Shown: one piece after another, positions 9,362 to 17,743 of the stretch
How the letters are laid out: each line of letters starts with the position of its first letter
Position numbering within the stretch: the first letter of the stretch is position 1
NCBI GenBank assembly: GCA_027533395.1
Contig: JAPZUF010000023.1
Coordinates: 1-47,206 of the forward strand
Direction: 5' to 3'
DNA: 47,206 nt
Source of the DNA: Cyclobacteriaceae bacterium
Lineage (GTDB): Bacteria > Bacteroidota > Bacteroidia > Cytophagales > Cyclobacteriaceae
Program-made: the position numbers and the translations under genes
Notes under the pieces: model-generated
Told to the model about the DNA's origin: nothing
What the model saw: only the letters and a program-made list of their open reading frames with translations
Database searches by the model: none

Positions 9362-9922
9362 ATGCAGCGAACTTCTTTGCTGGGCAGTGCTGCCATACCT
9401 TTTCGTTTGGTATTTTTAATGTGGTTGATTTTTTTATTCGAAATTTCCTATGGTTTAAACGCAAACTTTCTAGGTATCTTACCCAGAAGTTTATTCGGAT
9501 TTGTTGGTGTCTTATTCGCACCACTCATACATGGCGATTTCCTTCATTTACTCTCCAACACTGTTCCTTTACTTTTTTTAGGAACTATGCTTTTTTACTT
9601 TTATGGAAAAATAGGACAAACTGTTTTTTTGCGTGCCTACTTTTGGACGAACTTATGTGTTTGGATTTTCGCAAGACCAACTTATCATATCGGTGCCAGT
9701 GGTATAGTGTACGGTTTAGCTTTCTTTCTCATCTTTTTTGGTATTTTCAGAAGAGACTTTTTGTCGCTGCTGGTTTCGCTCGTAACCATCTTACTATATG
9801 GCAGCGTTTTTTATGGCATTCTACCGACTGATCCAAGTATTTCGTGGGAATCCCACTTTTCAGGCGCGATTGTTGGTATTTTTACAGCGGTAAATTTTAG
9901 AAACAAAAAAAGAGTTGGTTAA
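9362..9922 (+). CDS. Rhomboid family intramembrane serine protease
   Basis: This is a 186-residue integral membrane protein with about six hydrophobic segments, the size of a minimal bacterial rhomboid. The family hallmarks are visible: HGDFLHLLSN (His57 to Asn66, before and in TM2), the catalytic serine Ser113 in GASGIVYGL, and the partner His165 in ESHFSGAIVG. It should cleave membrane proteins within the bilayer; the substrate cannot be predicted. The stop codon overlaps the holA start by one base (TAATG), indicating translational coupling or at least one transcript. Confidence 0.9.
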   Translation: MQRTSLLGSAAIPFRLVFLMWLIFLFEISYGLNANFLGILPRSLFGFVGVLFAPLIHGDFLHLLSNTVPLLFLGTMLFYFYGKIGQTVFLRAYFWTNLCVWIFARPTYHIGASGIVYGLAFFLIFFGIFRRDFLSLLVSLVTILLYGSVFYGILPTDPSISWESHFSGAIVGIFTAVNFRNKKRVG

Positions 9923-10944
9923 TGGATGCACAAGTATTAAAGATTTTATCCGATTTAAAAGCCAAAAAATATGCTCCTGTTTACTTTTTGCAAGGAGAAG
10001 AATCATACTTCATCGATCTAATCGCCAACTACATTGAAGCGAACGTATTGTCTGATGCAGAAAAAGGATTTAACCAAGTGGTAGTGTATGGTAAAGATGC
10101 CTCGATGGCAACTATTGTTACCCACGCTAGAAGGTTTCCAATGATGGCCGAACGTCAAGTAGTAATTGTAAAAGAAGCACAAGATATTCCAGATATTAAT
10201 AACGAAGGTGGTGCAAAACTTTTACTCAATTATTTGCAACAGCCTGTACCCAGCACTGTTTTAGTTTTTGCCCATAAGAATAAATCACTCGATAAAAGAA
10301 AAGAACTAGGGAAAAACATTGAAAAGCTTAGTGTGTCGATTACAACCAAGAAAATGTACGACAACCAGCTACCCGATTTTGTTGCATCGTATGCCAAACA
10401 AAAACAAGTAAACATCGATGACAGAGCCATCCAAGTTTTTTGCGAATACATTGGTAATGATTTACATAGACTCACAAACGAATTTGATAAACTTTTGATT
10501 GGAGAAATTCCTCCAACAGGTTTAACGGCCGAACATGTGATGATGCAAGTGGGCATAAGCAAAGAATATAACATCTTTGAATTGCAAAAGGCCATCCTCA
10601 CCAGAAACACTTTGCAAGCTGCCCGTATCGTTAATTATTTTGAAAAGAATACAAAAAAAAATCCAGCTATACCGATAGTTGCATTTTTATTCTCATTCTT
10701 TAGTAAACTTCTGGCTGCAACAGCTGCCACTGATAAATCTGATAAAGGATTAGTATCTGCTTTAAAAATAAGTCCCTATGCTGCCAAAGACTATGTTAAT
10801 GCTTTAAGAACTTTCTCTACAGATAAGATAATGCAAAGTATTTCGTTCATAAAAGAAGCAGATTTAAAATTGAAAGGAGTTGACACAGGTTCGGCAGACG
10901 AAGGTCAGATACTTCGCGAGTTAGTTTACAAACTTATTGGATAA
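9922..10944 (+). CDS. holA: DNA polymerase III subunit delta
   Basis: The 340-residue protein has the expected length and layout of the clamp-loader delta subunit. The N-terminal AAA+-like domain begins APVYFLQGEESYFIDLIANYIE and continues with a segment of the type FPMMAERQVVIVKEAQ. The helical lid reads IGNDLHRLTNEFDKLLI. The C-terminal collar domain contains KNPAIPIVAFLFSFFSKLL. Delta opens the beta sliding clamp within the clamp-loader complex; like other delta proteins it lacks a functional Walker A. The start at 9922 is fixed by overlap with the rhomboid stop. The TPR gene begins 14 bases downstream. Confidence 0.93.
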   Translation: MDAQVLKILSDLKAKKYAPVYFLQGEESYFIDLIANYIEANVLSDAEKGFNQVVVYGKDASMATIVTHARRFPMMAERQVVIVKEAQDIPDINNEGGAKLLLNYLQQPVPSTVLVFAHKNKSLDKRKELGKNIEKLSVSITTKKMYDNQLPDFVASYAKQKQVNIDDRAIQVFCEYIGNDLHRLTNEFDKLLIGEIPPTGLTAEHVMMQVGISKEYNIFELQKAILTRNTLQAARIVNYFEKNTKKNPAIPIVAFLFSFFSKLLAATAATDKSDKGLVSALKISPYAAKDYVNALRTFSTDKIMQSISFIKEADLKLKGVDTGSADEGQILRELVYKLIG

Positions 10945-10958
10945 AAAAGTTAGAAGAC

Positions 10959-13900
10959 ATGTTGTATAAGTTTAGCATAATTTTCTTCATCTCCATTAAC
11001 ATTGGATTTTCATATTGCGCGAACGCACAAGAAAGCAAGTCTAATGAATTACCCACACAATATTTTTACAAGGCAGTAGAACTGTACGATGCAGGAAATT
11101 ACCAGGCTGCACAAATTGCCGCCAGAAACTATCTTTCTCTAGCTAGAACAGAGGCTGTTAAGAAAACACAAGCTGAGTTTATTGACGCAAGTTCTTCCCT
11201 TCGAATAGGGGAGTCAGTAGGTATAGAAAGGATGGAGCAATTCATCCGTAACCAAACCGGACCAGGACAAGCTTCCAACGCTTATTTTGAAATTGGAAAT
11301 TACTGGTATATCAAGCAACAATATGCTAAAGCTTCCACAGTTTATCAAAAAATCACCTGGACTTACCTCGATAACAGACAACAAATGCAAGGCAGATTTC
11401 AATGGGGTTATGCCTTATTTACTGAAAAAAAATTAAAAGAAGCTAAAGAACAATTCAATCAGGTAAAAAGAGGTAATCACGAATTTGTTAGTCCTGCATG
11501 TTACTATGCTGGCTTTATTGCATTATCAGAAGGAAATTACGAAGATGCTATTGTCGATTTGCAATTGGCTGAAAAGAATAGTTCCTACCAGAGTATTGTA
11601 CCCTTTTTGGTAGCAACAGCCTATTTTAAACAGAATGAATATGTCAAATTGATTGCGTATACAACCCCGTTATTTGCTATAGATGATTTAAAAAATAAAA
11701 GAGAAGTTGGTATTTTAACAGCTGAATCTCATTTTCAATTGAAAGAATATGCAAAAGCTGCAGAACTTTATTTAACCTATCTCGATGCTGATAAAACCAA
11801 AGACGAATCGATTTTATATCGGGCGGGTTTAAGTTTTATGTATGCAAAAAATTTCAAAGATGCTATCACTTATTTAGAAAGTGCCGCTACCGCAGATTCT
11901 GAAATAGCCAAGTTAGCCGCTTTTCAATTAGGTATAGCTTATTTAGAAACAGGTAGCAAAACACAAGCGCAAAATGCTTTTGCAAAAGCTAGAAAATCAT
12001 CAAATAAAGCAGTAGGGGAACAAGCAAGTTTTTCTTTCGCAAAAGTTTGTTACGATATCGGACAAGCCGATAAAGCCATTTCAGAATTGGAAAGTTTTAT
12101 TGTTCAGTATCCTCAATCTACAAAAAATACTGAAGCAAAAGAATTGCTCTCGCAAGCCTACGTAAATGGAAATAACTACAACAAAGCTATTGAATACATC
12201 GAAAGTTTGCCAGCTAAAAATTTAGTGATTCAACAAGCCTATCAAAAAGCAACCTATTTAAAAGGAGTTGAGTGGTTTAATAAAGATCAATTTGCTCAAG
12301 CTGAAGAAATGTTTAAACGTTCTTTGAGTTATCCTGTGAATAGTAAATATGTTAAACGAGCTTCTTGTTGGTTGGCTGATTTATTATCTGCGCAGCAAAA
12401 ATCTGATGAAGCTATTGAATACTACCAAAAAGCATTAACAATAAAAGATGATGACTTAACCCTGCAAGCACAAGCATCATATGGTATTGGTTATGTTTAT
12501 TTCAATCAAAAAAAGTATAACGCAGCAGTAAAACATTTTAAAGAATTAGTTGACGCTAACGATAAAACTTTTTTTGGTTTTGCAGATGGTATGCTACGTT
12601 TGGCAGATTGTTATTATGTAGAGAAACGATACGATGATGCTTTAGCTTATTACTCAAGATTTAAACTTATATCCTCAACAGACCGCGATTATGCCAGCCT
12701 ACAAAGTGGGATGATATTGGGAATCCAAGGCAGATACGCTGAGGCTAGAACACAATTTAGATCATTGGTACAAGATTATCCAAATACTGTATATAAAGCT
12801 GAAGGTTTATATCAATGGGCGCAGTTTGAATTAGAACAAGGTAATTATCAACCAGCCGTTGATGCCTTAAGTCAGTTAATTGAAAAAGAAAATAATTCTC
12901 CCTTTGTGGCTTACGCTTTATCGAGGAGAGCTACTGCCTATTTTAACTTAAAGCAGTATGATAATTGTGCAGAAGATTACCAGAGAGTTATCAAAACATA
13001 TCCTAATAAACCGGTAGCACAAGAAGTTTTACTGCCTTTACAAGAAGTATTAACGCAATTAGGTAAACAAGAAGAGTTCTCAAAATATTTGGCTTTAGTA
13101 AAACAATCAGCAAGTGATACGAAAGGTTTCGAACAACTTGAATTTGAAACTGCCAAAAAACTTTACTTCGATGAAAAGTATGACGCTGCAATTTCGGCAT
13201 TGAATAACTTTAAACAAAGCTACGCAGATAGTAAGTACACGAACGAAGCGCATTACTATCAGGCAGAATCTCAATACCGAAAGAAAAATTGGAGTGAAGC
13301 TGTTAAGCTCTATGAAATCATCAAGTCGGATAAACAATTTCAATTTGCGAATCGTGTAGCCGCTCGAATTGCCGATTGTTACTTTAAACAAAGTAACTTT
13401 GTTGCAGCCATTCCAGCCTATCAATATGCGCTACAGTTTGCAGTTAATAAACGAGAGTTGTTTATCAATTACAATGGCTTGATGGAAAGTCATTTTAATA
13501 CTAGCCAATATGATTCAGCTGCTGTTTATGCTCAATTTATTTTGGATAGAGCTAACGTAAATGTAGCTGCTGAAAACAAAGCATCTCTTTATTTAGGTAA
13601 AGTTGCATTAGCAAAAGGATTGTTTGATGCTGCACAAGATGAATTTTTGAACACATTGAATTCTGCACGTGATGAAAACGGAGCAGAAGCAAAATATTTA
13701 TTAGCAACTATTTTTTATTTGAGAAAAGATTTTAAGCAATGCAACGAAACTTTGTTCAGTCTAAATAATGATTTTTCATCTTATGAAAGTTGGATTGGTA
13801 AATCATTTTTATTGTTGGCAGATAGTTACCTCGCACAAAATGAAATGTTTCAAGCTAAAGCAACTCTTCAATCTTTAATCGATAACTTCCCTAGTGAAAG

Positions 13901-13997
13901 TATTAAGCAAGAAGCAAGACAAAAATTGCAAGCATTGGAAGCCAAGAGAAATGAAGTCTTCAGTTCTGATTCTATCACCAATGATAACCAACAATAA
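10959..13997 (+). CDS. Large periplasmic tetratricopeptide-repeat protein
   Basis: The product has 1012 residues. An N-terminal signal peptide (LYKFSIIFFISINIGFSYCANAQ) would place it in the periplasm; a cysteine lies near the cleavage site (FSYCANA), but its context is not a good lipobox. The rest is made of TPR units, seen as repeating patterns such as YKAVELYDAGNYQAAQ, YYQKALTIKDDDLTLQA and RRATAYFNLKQYDNCAEDY. Such proteins act as scaffolds that hold protein complexes. The next gene encodes an outer-membrane barrel, and a SPOR protein and TonB system follow, so an envelope-assembly or envelope-stability role is a reasonable inference. No enzymatic motif is present. Confidence 0.85.
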   Translation: MLYKFSIIFFISINIGFSYCANAQESKSNELPTQYFYKAVELYDAGNYQAAQIAARNYLSLARTEAVKKTQAEFIDASSSLRIGESVGIERMEQFIRNQTGPGQASNAYFEIGNYWYIKQQYAKASTVYQKITWTYLDNRQQMQGRFQWGYALFTEKKLKEAKEQFNQVKRGNHEFVSPACYYAGFIALSEGNYEDAIVDLQLAEKNSSYQSIVPFLVATAYFKQNEYVKLIAYTTPLFAIDDLKNKREVGILTAESHFQLKEYAKAAELYLTYLDADKTKDESILYRAGLSFMYAKNFKDAITYLESAATADSEIAKLAAFQLGIAYLETGSKTQAQNAFAKARKSSNKAVGEQASFSFAKVCYDIGQADKAISELESFIVQYPQSTKNTEAKELLSQAYVNGNNYNKAIEYIESLPAKNLVIQQAYQKATYLKGVEWFNKDQFAQAEEMFKRSLSYPVNSKYVKRASCWLADLLSAQQKSDEAIEYYQKALTIKDDDLTLQAQASYGIGYVYFNQKKYNAAVKHFKELVDANDKTFFGFADGMLRLADCYYVEKRYDDALAYYSRFKLISSTDRDYASLQSGMILGIQGRYAEARTQFRSLVQDYPNTVYKAEGLYQWAQFELEQGNYQPAVDALSQLIEKENNSPFVAYALSRRATAYFNLKQYDNCAEDYQRVIKTYPNKPVAQEVLLPLQEVLTQLGKQEEFSKYLALVKQSASDTKGFEQLEFETAKKLYFDEKYDAAISALNNFKQSYADSKYTNEAHYYQAESQYRKKNWSEAVKLYEIIKSDKQFQFANRVAARIADCYFKQSNFVAAIPAYQYALQFAVNKRELFINYNGLMESHFNTSQYDSAAVYAQFILDRANVNVAAENKASLYLGKVALAKGLFDAAQDEFLNTLNSARDENGAEAKYLLATIFYLRKDFKQCNETLFSLNNDFSSYESWIGKSFLLLADSYLAQNEMFQAKATLQSLIDNFPSESIKQEARQKLQALEAKRNEVFSSDSITNDNQQ

Positions 13998-14055
13998 AAT
14001 GGGAGAATCAATCATAAAAAAAATATCCAAAAGAATGAATCTTGTTAAAATTAAC

Positions 14056-15714
14056 ATGAATTATGCTGGTGATCATAAGCGTTCAATACTTTTAATTCTC
14101 TTTTTCATTTTTACTTATTCTGCTACATTTTCTCAGCAAACAGGTGAATTGGAAAATGTGGAAATAGAAATTGTAAAAGAAAGAAAGTTACAAGTACCCA
14201 ATGCCGAAAGAAAATTCAGTAAAGTAGCACCACAAGCATCAGATCCAATTTATCCGCCTATAACTTATTCATTCAGCCAAACTCAAATTAGTTTACCTGA
14301 ATTAAATTTACCCATCAGGCCTTTAAAATTGAAAAAGGATGAGTTTAATCCAAGTCATAATGCTTATCTACGCTTAGGTATGGGTAATTTCCTCTCACCT
14401 TACGGTGAGCTATATTACACCAACAAAAAACAAGAAAAAGGTAAAATAGCAGCTAACGCGTGGTTCGATATTTTTGATCGAGGCCCGGTTCAGAAAGCTA
14501 AATCAGGAAATGGTAATTATGGATTACGTTTGAATGGAAGTCTGCATCAAAAAAGATTAACATTGTTAAGTGAAGTTGATTATCAACAATCGTTTTGGCA
14601 TTTTTATGGAAATCCTAATGTTGCAGATATAAGTAAAAATGATTTACGTCAAAGTTTTAACCGATTCAATTTATCTGCCGGTTTTATCACAACCGAAAAC
14701 AAGAAATCAACTTTTAGCGGACAGGCAAAATTTCAATTCATGAGTGATAGATTAGATGCTGACGAAACAATTTTAAATTTTCAAATCGCACATTTGTATC
14801 AACTCAAAGATAACAATACAATTGAGACTAAATTCGAGCAATTCATCATCAATAGAGAGTATGTAGCTATAGATGCAAAAGCTAGAAATCTAACATCACT
14901 CCAATCTATTTATACCTTCTCGCTTTTTCCTGAGCTAACCATATCAGCAGGTGCGGGAATAGCATTGGAAAATGATACAATAGATAACAAAGAATTTCAT
15001 TTCTATCCAAAGGCAACAGCAACCTATCAACTTTCGAAGCAAGTGCGCATCAAAGGTTATCTTGATGGTAATATGAAGCCAATCACTTTAAATTCGTTAT
15101 CATTAGAAAATCCTTGGTTAGCACCTAACATTAGCATTGCACATACAAACGAAGCTTTGGTTTTAGGTGCACAAATAGAATCAACAATAGCTAAGAAGGT
15201 AGATGCTCAAGCTGGCTTTAGTGTAGCATCTATTAAAAATTTGTATTTCTTTAATCAATTTCAATCGCAACAAGAAAAGTTTGTCGCGCAATTTGATAAA
15301 GGAGCAACAGAGCGCACTAACTTTTTTCTTCAATTACAGTATGCAGCCAGCACCAGAACTTGGTTTACTATTCGCTATGATGGTTTCTCCTACAATACAG
15401 ATACACTGGCACGAGCTTGGCACCGACCTTCAACTGTTTTGCAAACCACAGCTTCTCATCTTATCGGAAATAAATTAAGAATAAGTGCAGATTTTAATTT
15501 TTTGGGAGGTTTGAGAGCACAAAATCCGCAAAACGAATCGATTGTTGCCTTACCTAATGTGGTTGATTTATCAACTAAAGTAGATTACTTTTTGAGAGAG
15601 AAGATGATAGTCACTTTTCAACTCGCCAACATCCTTAATCAAGACTATCAACAGTATCAATTTTACAATGTACGTGGATTTCAGTTACGGGCCGGGTTTA
15701 CCTGGTCTTTCTGA
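14056..15714 (+). CDS. Outer-membrane beta-barrel protein (TonB-receptor-like barrel, no plug)
   Basis: From the chosen ATG the protein has about 552 residues. The signal peptide is MNYAGDHKRSILLILFFIF, followed by TYSATFSQQ. ATGs at 13999 and 14035 are in frame and would only lengthen the n-region; an even longer reading would overlap the TPR gene. The mature part is dominated by alternating strands with aromatic girdles. It ends GFQLRAGFTWSF, with the terminal phenylalanine typical of outer-membrane barrels. The strand pattern (FNFLGGLRAQ, VDYFLREKMIVTFQLANILNQDYQ) resembles TonB-dependent receptor barrels, but there is no room for a plug domain. It directly follows the TPR gene and is probably its partner. 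Confidence 0.75.
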   Translation: MNYAGDHKRSILLILFFIFTYSATFSQQTGELENVEIEIVKERKLQVPNAERKFSKVAPQASDPIYPPITYSFSQTQISLPELNLPIRPLKLKKDEFNPSHNAYLRLGMGNFLSPYGELYYTNKKQEKGKIAANAWFDIFDRGPVQKAKSGNGNYGLRLNGSLHQKRLTLLSEVDYQQSFWHFYGNPNVADISKNDLRQSFNRFNLSAGFITTENKKSTFSGQAKFQFMSDRLDADETILNFQIAHLYQLKDNNTIETKFEQFIINREYVAIDAKARNLTSLQSIYTFSLFPELTISAGAGIALENDTIDNKEFHFYPKATATYQLSKQVRIKGYLDGNMKPITLNSLSLENPWLAPNISIAHTNEALVLGAQIESTIAKKVDAQAGFSVASIKNLYFFNQFQSQQEKFVAQFDKGATERTNFFLQLQYAASTRTWFTIRYDGFSYNTDTLARAWHRPSTVLQTTASHLIGNKLRISADFNFLGGLRAQNPQNESIVALPNVVDLSTKVDYFLREKMIVTFQLANILNQDYQQYQFYNVRGFQLRAGFTWSF

Positions 15715-15751
15715 AAAATCATGAAAACGTATGAAATGTGGTAAATTCCCT

Positions 15752-15759
15752 TAATTTTG
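15752..15759 (+). promoter_or_regulatory. Bacteroidota -7 promoter element (TAATTTTG)
   Basis: TAATTTTG is an exact match to the Bacteroidota -7 consensus TAnnTTTG. It lies 35 bases before the SPOR-gene ATG and after the end of the barrel gene. No convincing -33 TTTG is visible. Confidence 0.45.
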
Positions 15760-15794
15760 TGTGTTGACCTAATTTTTTGATTAAAACTATTCCG

Positions 15795-16586
15795 ATGGCA
15801 ACCAGAAAGAAAGCAACGCCAGTAAAAAAAACAGTCAGAAAAGCCCAGCCTTCACCACCACCGGTTGAAGATGACAACTTTGGATTACCGGACATTGACT
15901 ATCAGCCTTTAAATCGTGACGAAGCTACGCCAGAAACAGCAGAGCCAATTGTCAGCCACGAGGTCGAATCAAATTCAGAAACTGTTCAAGAGATACAACA
16001 AGTAGATAGCTATACTGCTCATGAGCCGATAGAAAGCACCAATCAGGAACAAGAAGAAGTTCCGGTTTATGAGGAACCGATAAAGCCAACATCATCTGTA
16101 TTACCAAAAGTGATTGCCATTTTTTTGGTAGTTCTACTCGCACTTGCAGCAGGTTGGTATTTCGTTGTTTATAAACCCACTAAAGATAGAGAAGCAAAAG
16201 AATTAGCAGAGAAATCTAGAAAAGAAGAAGAAGCAAAAGAGCGCGAAAGCTTACTTGCCGAGCAGAAAAGATTAGAAGAAGAAAGAAGAAGGCAGGAGGA
16301 AGCAGCAGCTAATGTTAAACCAGAAAAAGGAGTCATTACAACACTAAGTGAAAGAACCAAACGTTACTATGTGGTAGCGGCTAGCTCCATTGACGCAGAT
16401 TTAGTGATGGATTATGCCAAGAAATTAAGCGATAAGGGAGTGAATTGTAAAATTATTCCACCTTATGGAAAAGTTAAGTTTTCGCGTCTTACTATTGCAG
16501 AAGGCGAAACATTCGCTGATGCACAAAAACTGGCAGACAATTTAAAGGCTGAACATGGCGACAAACTTTGGGTTATTAAATACTAA
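15795..16586 (+). CDS. SPOR-domain inner-membrane protein
   Basis: The 263-residue protein has a basic N-terminus (MATRKKATPVKKTVRKAQ) and an acidic linker. One transmembrane helix lies near 105-125 (VLPKVIAIFLVVLLALAAGW). A highly charged coiled-coil of Lys/Glu/Arg follows (about 130-180), and the C-terminal SPOR domain starts TKRYYVVAASSIDADL and ends DKLWVIKY. SPOR domains bind denuded peptidoglycan glycan strands at division sites, so a periplasmic, septum-associated role is expected for the family. The ATG at 15795 is preferred to a TTG at 15777, and the -7 element at 15752 agrees. A terminator follows the gene, so it is probably monocistronic. Confidence 0.85.
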   Translation: MATRKKATPVKKTVRKAQPSPPPVEDDNFGLPDIDYQPLNRDEATPETAEPIVSHEVESNSETVQEIQQVDSYTAHEPIESTNQEQEEVPVYEEPIKPTSSVLPKVIAIFLVVLLALAAGWYFVVYKPTKDREAKELAEKSRKEEEAKERESLLAEQKRLEEERRRQEEAAANVKPEKGVITTLSERTKRYYVVAASSIDADLVMDYAKKLSDKGVNCKIIPPYGKVKFSRLTIAEGETFADAQKLADNLKAEHGDKLWVIKY

Positions 16587-16605
16587 TTTAAAATGATGAT
16601 ACAAC

Positions 16606-16640
16606 AGAAGCAATCTGATTAAATTCGGATTGCTTCTTTT
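16606..16640 (+). terminator. Rho-independent terminator after the SPOR gene
   Basis: GAAGCAATC (16607-16615) pairs with GATTGCTTC (16628-16636) around a 12-base loop and is followed by TTTTATTTT. It lies 20 bases after the SPOR stop codon. Confidence 0.85.
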
Positions 16641-16652
16641 ATTTTACTTCCA

Positions 16653-16682
16653 ATTGATTTTTTAAAAATGATGATACTTTTG
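16653..16682 (+). promoter_or_regulatory. Promoter-like pair ATTG-N18-TACTTTTG overlapping exbB codons 3-5
   Basis: ATTG at 16653-16656 and an exact TAnnTTTG (TACTTTTG, 16675-16682) are separated by 18 bases, close to the known Bacteroidota spacing. The -7 element falls inside the first codons of the ExbB frame, so a start site from it would lie downstream of the annotated ATG. Either the match is accidental or the translation start needs revision. Confidence 0.4.
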
Positions 16683-17345
16683 CAATTAACAGCCGACCCC
16701 GCATCAACTACAACCTTAACACAAGAATCACTTTCCATCTTCGATTTAGCTCTTAAAGGAGGTTTGATGATGATTCCACTTGCTATTATGTGGATTGGGG
16801 CTATCTACTTATTTATTGAAAGATTATTAACCATCAACAAAGCCAACATAGAAGCAGAACCTTTTATGGCAAAAGTGAAAGAACTAGTTTTAAAAAACGA
16901 TATAACCGGAGCCAAAATGCTTTGCGCGCAAAGTGGTACTCCCGTTGCTCGAATGATAGAAAAAGGAATTTCAAGAATTGGAAGTCCGCTTAAAAACATC
17001 GAAGCATCCATTGAAAATGTAGGCAAGCTTGAGATTTTTAAACTAGAGAAAAACCTTTCAACACTGGCCACAATTGCAGGAGCAGCTCCAATGATTGGAT
17101 TCTTGGGAACTGTGATGGGCATGATCAGCTCTTTTATGGCGATAGCACAACAAGAAGGAGCAATCGGACCAAAAATTTTAGCGGATGGTATTTACGTGGC
17201 GATGATAACAACTGTTGCCGGGTTGATTGTGGGAATTATGGCTTATCTCGCTTATAACTTTTTAGTAACGAGAGTAGCTAAAATCATCCACAAGATGGAA
17301 TACACAACTATCGATTTTATTGATTTATTGCAAGAACCTAAGTAA
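16668..17345 (+). CDS. exbB: ExbB/TolQ/MotA family proton-channel protein
   Basis: This 225-residue inner-membrane protein has the ExbB layout. An amphipathic N-terminal helix (SIFDLALKGG) leads to TM1 (about 34-55, MMIPLAIMWIGAIYLFIERLL), followed by a long cytoplasmic helical domain. Two C-terminal helices contain the conserved APMIGFLGTVMGMISSF and ADGIYVAMITTVAGLIVGI. It forms the proton-driven stator with ExbD and powers a TonB/TolA-type transducer; both partners follow directly. The family cannot be split into ExbB and TolQ by eye. Starts at 16668 and 16671 are equivalent. A promoter-like element overlaps the first codons, which leaves the exact start uncertain; the next in-frame ATG (in GGLMMIP) would remove the conserved N-terminal helix. 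Confidence 0.92.
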   Translation: MMILLQLTADPASTTTLTQESLSIFDLALKGGLMMIPLAIMWIGAIYLFIERLLTINKANIEAEPFMAKVKELVLKNDITGAKMLCAQSGTPVARMIEKGISRIGSPLKNIEASIENVGKLEIFKLEKNLSTLATIAGAAPMIGFLGTVMGMISSFMAIAQQEGAIGPKILADGIYVAMITTVAGLIVGIMAYLAYNFLVTRVAKIIHKMEYTTIDFIDLLQEPK

Positions 17346-17346
17346 C

Positions 17347-17736
17347 ATGAATCTCTCATCGAAAAATAAAATATCACCTGAGTTTAGCATGGCTTCCATG
17401 ACAGACTTGATTTTTTTGTTGTTGGTATTTTTCATGCTTACTTCTTCTTTTGTTACGCCTTCCGGTTTGCCGGTTAGTTTACCTAGCAGCCAGACAAGCA
17501 ATATTGAAGTGCAAAAAGTATCGGTTACTATCACTAAAGATTTGCAGTATTTTGTAAACGAAAAATCTGTTTCGAAAGCAATGTTAGAAGCAGAGTTAAG
17601 AAGCAAATTAGGTGGCGCTAACGGCTCAGTTGTTTTACACATTGATAAAGCAGTGCCGTGGGAACATGGCGTTTATGTGGCAGGATTAGCAGCTAAACTC
17701 GAAGCTAAAGTAGTGGTAGCCACTGTACCAAAATAA
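17347..17736 (+). CDS. exbD: ExbD/TolR family transport-energising protein
   Basis: The product has 129 residues, normal for ExbD. A short cytoplasmic N-terminus (MNLSSKNKISPEFSMASM) leads into a single TM helix, TDLIFLLLVFFMLTSSF. It begins with the conserved aspartate needed for proton coupling. The periplasmic domain follows (VTITKDLQYFVNEKSVS, then VVLHIDKAVPWEHGVYVAGLA). It starts one base after the exbB stop and lies 7 bases before the transducer gene, forming one operon. Confidence 0.93.
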   Translation: MNLSSKNKISPEFSMASMTDLIFLLLVFFMLTSSFVTPSGLPVSLPSSQTSNIEVQKVSVTITKDLQYFVNEKSVSKAMLEAELRSKLGGANGSVVLHIDKAVPWEHGVYVAGLAAKLEAKVVVATVPK

Positions 17737-17743
17737 ATTTGTT

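Noticed and set aside
13894-14055. A longer barrel protein starting inside the TPR gene
   Set aside because: The extra residues are not signal-peptide-like and overlap 100 bases of coding sequence; a normal signal peptide begins at 14056.
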